Source: Mesorhizobium sp. Root102
GTDB lineage: Bacteria; Pseudomonadota; Alphaproteobacteria; Rhizobiales; Rhizobiaceae
Assembly (NCBI RefSeq): GCF_001425625.1
Contig: NZ_LMCP01000002.1
Location: 124,001 to 188,000 of the forward strand
Direction of reading: 5' to 3'
DNA: 64,000 bases
In this document: positions 60,712 to 64,000 of the stretch, in pieces
Layout: every line of letters begins with the position of its first letter
Numbering within the stretch: position 1 is the stretch's first letter
The notes under the pieces: model-generated
The model's database searches: none
What the model saw: only the letters and a program-made list of their open reading frames with translations
What the model was told of the DNA's origin: nothing
Translations under genes and position numbers: made by a program

Positions 60712-61533
60712 ATGAACCTGCGAAGCCGGAAAAAGGTAAGTGCACTGGCGGACGACACGGGTGAGGGCGACATCGTGCTTTCCGCGCACGACATCAGCGT
60801 GTCCTTCGCCGACAAGCTTATCCTGGACAAGCTGTCGCTCGACATAAGGCGCGGCGAGATCCTTGGCTTTGTCGGCGCCTCGGGTGCCGGCAAGTCGGTT
60901 CTGCTGCGCACCATTCTCGGTCTGACGCGCAAGCAGTCGGGCACGATCAAGCTGTTCGGTGTCGATATCGAGAAAGCGAGCGATATGGAGCGGCTGCGCA
61001 TCGACATGCGCCTTGGTGTGCTGTTCCAGCATGGCGCCCTGTTTTCGGCGCTGACGGTGCTGGAGAATGTCCAAGTGCCGATGCGCGAATATCTCGACCT
61101 GCCGCGAAAGCTGATGGACGAACTGGCATTGCTCAAGATCGAACTGGTCGGGCTGCCGCCCGATGCGGCGCAGAAATTCCCGTCCGAACTGTCCGGCGGC
61201 ATGATCAAGCGCGCCGCACTGGCGCGGGCGCTCGCGCTCGACCCCGACATCGTCTTCCTCGACGAGCCGACGTCGGGCCTGGATCCGATCAGTGCGGCGG
61301 AATTCGACGAACTGGTGGTCAAGCTGCGCGACACGATGGATCTGACCGTCTACATGGTCACGCATGATCTCGACACGTTGTTCACGGCTTGCGACCGGGT
61401 GGCAGTGCTTGGCAACAAGAAGGTGCTGGTCGAAGGCACGATAGACGACATGCTGAAGAGCGAGGAACCGTGGGTAAAGTCCTATTTCCGCGGAAAACGC
61501 GCCCGGCAACTTGATCTTGCGGCGCGCGCATAG
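60712..61533 (+). CDS. mlaF: MlaF-type lipid ABC ATPase
   Basis: 273-aa cytoplasmic ATPase. Walker A GASGAGKSVLLR (about 51-62), signature LSGGMIKRAALARALA, Walker B DIVFLDEPTSGLDP and switch His in MVTHDLDTL. The signature of MlaF-type proteins, SGGMIKRAALARA, is exact. It starts one base after the mlaE stop codon and drives lipid movement through MlaE. Confidence 0.94.
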   Translation: MNLRSRKKVSALADDTGEGDIVLSAHDISVSFADKLILDKLSLDIRRGEILGFVGASGAGKSVLLRTILGLTRKQSGTIKLFGVDIEKASDMERLRIDMRLGVLFQHGALFSALTVLENVQVPMREYLDLPRKLMDELALLKIELVGLPPDAAQKFPSELSGGMIKRAALARALALDPDIVFLDEPTSGLDPISAAEFDELVVKLRDTMDLTVYMVTHDLDTLFTACDRVAVLGNKKVLVEGTIDDMLKSEEPWVKSYFRGKRARQLDLAARA

Positions 61534-61547
61534 CCATAAGTGGGATA

Positions 61548-62921
61548 ATGGAAACCAGAGCCAACTACGTCATTGTCGGCATTTTCACGCTGGCTGCGAT
61601 CCTGGCGGCGTTTGCCTTCGTCTACTGGACGGCGGCGATCGGCGACAAGGGCGAGACGACGTTGCTGCGCGTGCGTATTCCGGGCTCGGCCTCCGGGCTT
61701 GGCCGCGGCAGTTTCGTGCTGTTCAACGGCGTTAAGGTCGGCGACGTCAAGCGCGTCTATATCGACGTCGACAATCCGACGGTTGCCATCGCTGACACCG
61801 AGATCGACCGCCTGACGCCGATCACCAAGTCGACGCAGGCCGATATCGGTCTCGCCGGCCTCACCGGACAGGCCAACATCGAGCTCAAGGGCGCCGACCC
61901 CAAGGAAGTAAAGCTCCTTGACCAGGCGGAAAAGGAAGGCAAGGTTGCCGAGATCGTCGCCAACCCGTCGGCGGTGACCAACCTTTTGCAGACAGCGCAG
62001 AACATCTTTACGCGCGCCGACAAGGTGCTGACCGAGCTCGAAGGCTTCACCAAGGACGTTCGCGGTCCGCTGACGCAGACCGTGCAGAATGTGCAGACCT
62101 TCTCGGATGCGCTGGCCAAGAATTCGGACGGCATCGACAAGTTCCTGTCCGCGGCCAGCACGCTGGCGGATGAGCTGAAAGGCGTTTCCGGCAAGCTCGA
62201 TGGCACGCTGAAGGCAGCCGAAGGCCTTCTCAATGCCGTCGACAAGGACAAGATCAAGAGCATTGTCGCCAATGTCGATACGGTGACTGGGAACCTCAAG
62301 GAGACTTCGAAACAGCTCGACGGCGTGATCAAGAATGTGGATACCGCGGTTGGGTCCGTCAACGATTTCGCCAAGCAGACGCAAGGCACGCTGGCCAAGG
62401 TCGACGGCGTGCTCGACGGCATCGATCCGGCGCAGGTGCGCACGGCGCTCGCCAATATCCAGAAGGCCAGCAAAAACGCCGACAAGGCCGCCGCCGATAT
62501 CGCAGAGGTGACCGGCAAGTTTGCCAACAGGGCCGACGACATCGACCAGACGATCAAGGATGCCAAGCAACTGGCGCAACGGCTCAACGACGCTTCGGTG
62601 CGTGTCGACGGCATCCTCGCCAGGGTCGACACCTTGCTCGGGTCGGGGCAGGCCGACGGCGTGATGGCCGATGCCAGGGCGACGCTGAAATCGTTCAAGC
62701 AGGTCGCCGACACGCTGAATTCGCGCCTTGGCGTCATCACCGACAATCTGGCGCGCTTCTCGGGCCAGGGGCTTTCGAATGTCGAGGCGCTGGTGCAGGA
62801 CAGCCGCCGTTCGATCAGCCGCATCGAGGAGGCGGTGACCGATCTCAGCCGCAATCCGCAGCGCATCCTTTCGGGTGGCGATGGCGAGGTTCGGCAGTTC
62901 GATGGCAGGGCGCGGCGTTGA
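61548..62921 (+). CDS. mlaD: MlaD/MCE family protein
   Basis: 457 aa. A single N-terminal membrane anchor (about residues 5-25) is followed by the MCE domain (about 40-120), with the GLGRGSFVLFNGVKVGDV and GLAGLTGQANIEL blocks, then a long helical C-terminal section of heptad-like repeats (about 150-430) in which Asp, Lys, Ala and Leu dominate. It binds lipid substrate at the periplasmic face. E. coli MlaD is only about 183 aa, so the tail is a long rhizobial extension. Its end overlaps the next gene's open frame but not the start chosen there. Confidence 0.92.
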   Translation: METRANYVIVGIFTLAAILAAFAFVYWTAAIGDKGETTLLRVRIPGSASGLGRGSFVLFNGVKVGDVKRVYIDVDNPTVAIADTEIDRLTPITKSTQADIGLAGLTGQANIELKGADPKEVKLLDQAEKEGKVAEIVANPSAVTNLLQTAQNIFTRADKVLTELEGFTKDVRGPLTQTVQNVQTFSDALAKNSDGIDKFLSAASTLADELKGVSGKLDGTLKAAEGLLNAVDKDKIKSIVANVDTVTGNLKETSKQLDGVIKNVDTAVGSVNDFAKQTQGTLAKVDGVLDGIDPAQVRTALANIQKASKNADKAAADIAEVTGKFANRADDIDQTIKDAKQLAQRLNDASVRVDGILARVDTLLGSGQADGVMADARATLKSFKQVADTLNSRLGVITDNLARFSGQGLSNVEALVQDSRRSISRIEEAVTDLSRNPQRILSGGDGEVRQFDGRARR

Positions 62922-63000
62922 CTTCGGCGTCGGCGCGCCCCAAGAACATGAGCCGCGAAAGCGGGTCGATCTTACGATCCGGGGACAACGGGGACCGCGC

Positions 63001-63609
63001 GTGAAGTCTGTGTGGGTGAAAACGGGCGGGTTGACATCGGCTGCGGCACTGCTTGCCCTGACGCTGGCCGGCTGCGCGGCGTTGGGCGGCAAGCCCGCGC
63101 CGCTCGATACGTTCGAGCTGTCGGCGCCTTCGGTCGACGCGCATGGCCACAGCCGCCGCCAGATCCTGATCGCGCAGCCGTCGGCGCTCAAGGCGCTGGA
63201 CAGCCAGAACATCGTCATCAAGCCATCGGATCGCTCGATCCAGTATCTCAAGGGTGCGCAATGGGCCGACCGGCTGCCGCTGATCGTGCAGGCGCGGCTG
63301 GCCGAGACGTTCCAGCGTTCGGGCAGCTTTGCCGGTGTCGGCAAGCCGGGTGAGGGCCTGGCGATCGACTATCAGGTGATCGTCGAGATCCGATCCTTCG
63401 AGGTGCGCGTCGACGGCGGCGAGCATGCCGAGGTCGATCTGTTCGTGCGCATCCTCAACGACCGCAATGGCGAGGTGCGTGCTTCCAAGAGCTTCACCGC
63501 ATCCGCGCTCGTTTCGGGCAGCGGCAATCCCGCCTATGTCAGCGCACTCGACAACGCGTTCGGCGATGCCGCCAAGCAGATCGTGGGCTGGACGGATTCG
63601 GTCATCTGA
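63001..63609 (+). CDS. ABC-type transport auxiliary lipoprotein (PqiC/YmbA-like)
   Basis: 202 aa from GTG 63001, which follows GGGGACC. A lipoprotein signal peptide ends with the lipobox LAGC (Cys at about residue 23). The following segment has the pattern of the ABC-transport auxiliary family, which sits at the outer membrane and accepts lipid from MCE proteins such as PqiB. It closes the mla operon. An open frame extends upstream over mlaD, but no lipoprotein signal would then be at the N-terminus, so the GTG start is preferred. Confidence 0.87.
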   Translation: MKSVWVKTGGLTSAAALLALTLAGCAALGGKPAPLDTFELSAPSVDAHGHSRRQILIAQPSALKALDSQNIVIKPSDRSIQYLKGAQWADRLPLIVQARLAETFQRSGSFAGVGKPGEGLAIDYQVIVEIRSFEVRVDGGEHAEVDLFVRILNDRNGEVRASKSFTASALVSGSGNPAYVSALDNAFGDAAKQIVGWTDSVI

Positions 63610-63716
63610 TTTCCGTAAAGGCTTGATCGCACAGCACTTGTGACAGCGCTGATGCCCGAGGCACTGCGACGGGCGCCGCGCCGCAGACGTGCCAACAGCA
63701 CAAATCGGTCGAAATG

Positions 63717-63744
63717 AAAAAGGCGGGAAATTTCCCGCCTTTTT
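63717..63744. terminator. Bidirectional rho-independent terminator
   Basis: Perfect 28-base palindrome, AAAAAGGCGGGAAA mirrored as TTTCCCGCCTTTTT. Each strand has a GC stem with a T-run, so it ends both the mla operon and the minus-strand gene at 63766. Confidence 0.94.
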
Positions 63745-63765
63745 GTTTGTTGCCCTATCGGCTGA

Positions 63766-64000
63766 TCAATGCAGGCGGCCACTTGCATGGGCCAGCATGG
63801 TGTAGACTTTGCCGGTGTCCGAGGTCAGGTAGGTCTGCGCCATGATGTTGTCGCGGTCGTTGCGCGAGACATCCTTGAGCAGCTTCTCGAAATCGTCGCA
63901 GTAGCGGTCGACGGCGGCGCGGAACTCGGCTTCCGCCTGATACTTGCGGCGGATCTCGTCGAACGTCTGCTGGCCCTTCAGCGTGTAGAGCCGTCTTGTG
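63766..64000 (-). CDS. 3' end of an unidentified coiled-coil-like protein (5' end outside window)
   Basis: Last 77 codons of a minus-strand gene that runs past the window edge. The visible part is helical and charged: LYTLKGQQTFDEIRRKYQ, VDRYCDDFEKLLKDVSRN and the end SDTGKVYTMLAHASGRLH. I recall similar C-termini on long rhizobial coiled-coil proteins annotated as kinesin-like, but cannot check. It shares the bidirectional terminator with the mla operon. Confidence 0.7.
   Translation of the reverse strand, partial: TRRLYTLKGQQTFDEIRRKYQAEAEFRAAVDRYCDDFEKLLKDVSRNDRDNIMAQTYLTSDTGKVYTMLAHASGRLH

Noticed and set aside
61482..63344. 620-codon minus-strand frame opposite mlaD and the lipoprotein gene
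   Set aside because: The regular antisense of the repeated helical tail of MlaD produces a long open frame; no signal, domain or ribosome site.

Overview
This window looks like core chromosome of a GC-rich alphaproteobacterium of the order Hyphomicrobiales, most likely Mesorhizobium or a close relative. The basis is the DivK-PleD pair, DUF2865 and DUF3572 proteins, a class II DAHP synthase, a MaeB malic enzyme with a phosphotransacetylase tail, an STAS-MlaE/MlaF/MlaD set and a RIME-like palindromic intergenic element. The genus is an inference from gene content and protein style; no 16S rRNA is present. No rRNA, tRNA, CRISPR array, insertion sequence or phage gene was seen.

Layout. 1-4.5 kb: the 3' part of a zinc-ribbon DNA polymerase IV, a GNAT acetyltransferase, a secreted protein of unknown role, a HAD-like protein and DUF3572. 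4.7-6.5 kb: divK-pleD, the cell-cycle and cyclic-di-GMP response regulators. 7.0-8.6 kb: a lone FAD-dependent aromatic-type hydroxylase. 8.7-15.0 kb: the main accessory-looking unit, a FadR-type GntR regulator, a Cys/Met-metabolism PLP enzyme and a complete CUT1-type ABC importer (binding protein, two permeases, ATPase), with a RIME-like repeat inside the operon and a FadR-type operator in front. 15.0-16.1 kb: gene-poor, with one small ORF and a decayed gene. 16.2-24.6 kb: a minus-strand block (topA, rnr, DUF983, NUDIX, MFS, a COG3323-like protein, rpmG) that ends at a strong terminator. 25.0-26.6 kb: a periplasmic repeat protein divergent from a CcdA-like protein, then an AT-rich small membrane protein. 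26.7-31.0 kb: glmU, glmS (UDP-GlcNAc supply) and a DUF502 membrane protein. 30.9-36.9 kb: recG divergent from sdhE-mfd. 37.0-38.5 kb: DAHP synthase with its terminator. 38.5-39.6 kb: a RES/Xre toxin-antitoxin pair. 39.7-40.8 kb: a diguanylate cyclase. 41-44.7 kb: GFA, DgkA, hemerythrin, DedA, DUF1003 and 3-methyladenine glycosylase genes. 44.8-51.7 kb: nadE, an ABC exporter, an unusual GNAT-like protein and gltX. 51.6-56.2 kb: DUF2865, maeB and an atypical SDR. 56.3-59.4 kb: an LpxH-like phosphoesterase, an MFS transporter and a DgcA-type epimerase. 59.5-63.6 kb: mlaE-mlaF-mlaD-lipoprotein, closed by a bidirectional terminator. The window ends inside the 3' end of an unidentified minus-strand gene.

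Most of the window is housekeeping: DNA repair and topology, RNA decay, peptidoglycan and lipid precursors, outer-membrane lipid transport, NAD and aromatic synthesis. I did not find a convincing new multi-gene defence or biosynthetic system. The items most worth following are the GntR-PLP-ABC operon with its operator and internal repeat, the SDR with Ser and Arg in place of the catalytic Tyr and Lys, the RES/Xre pair, a small gene carrying both a nonsense codon and a frameshift, the GNAT-like protein behind an AT-rich palindromic promoter, and several perfect palindromes upstream of housekeeping genes.
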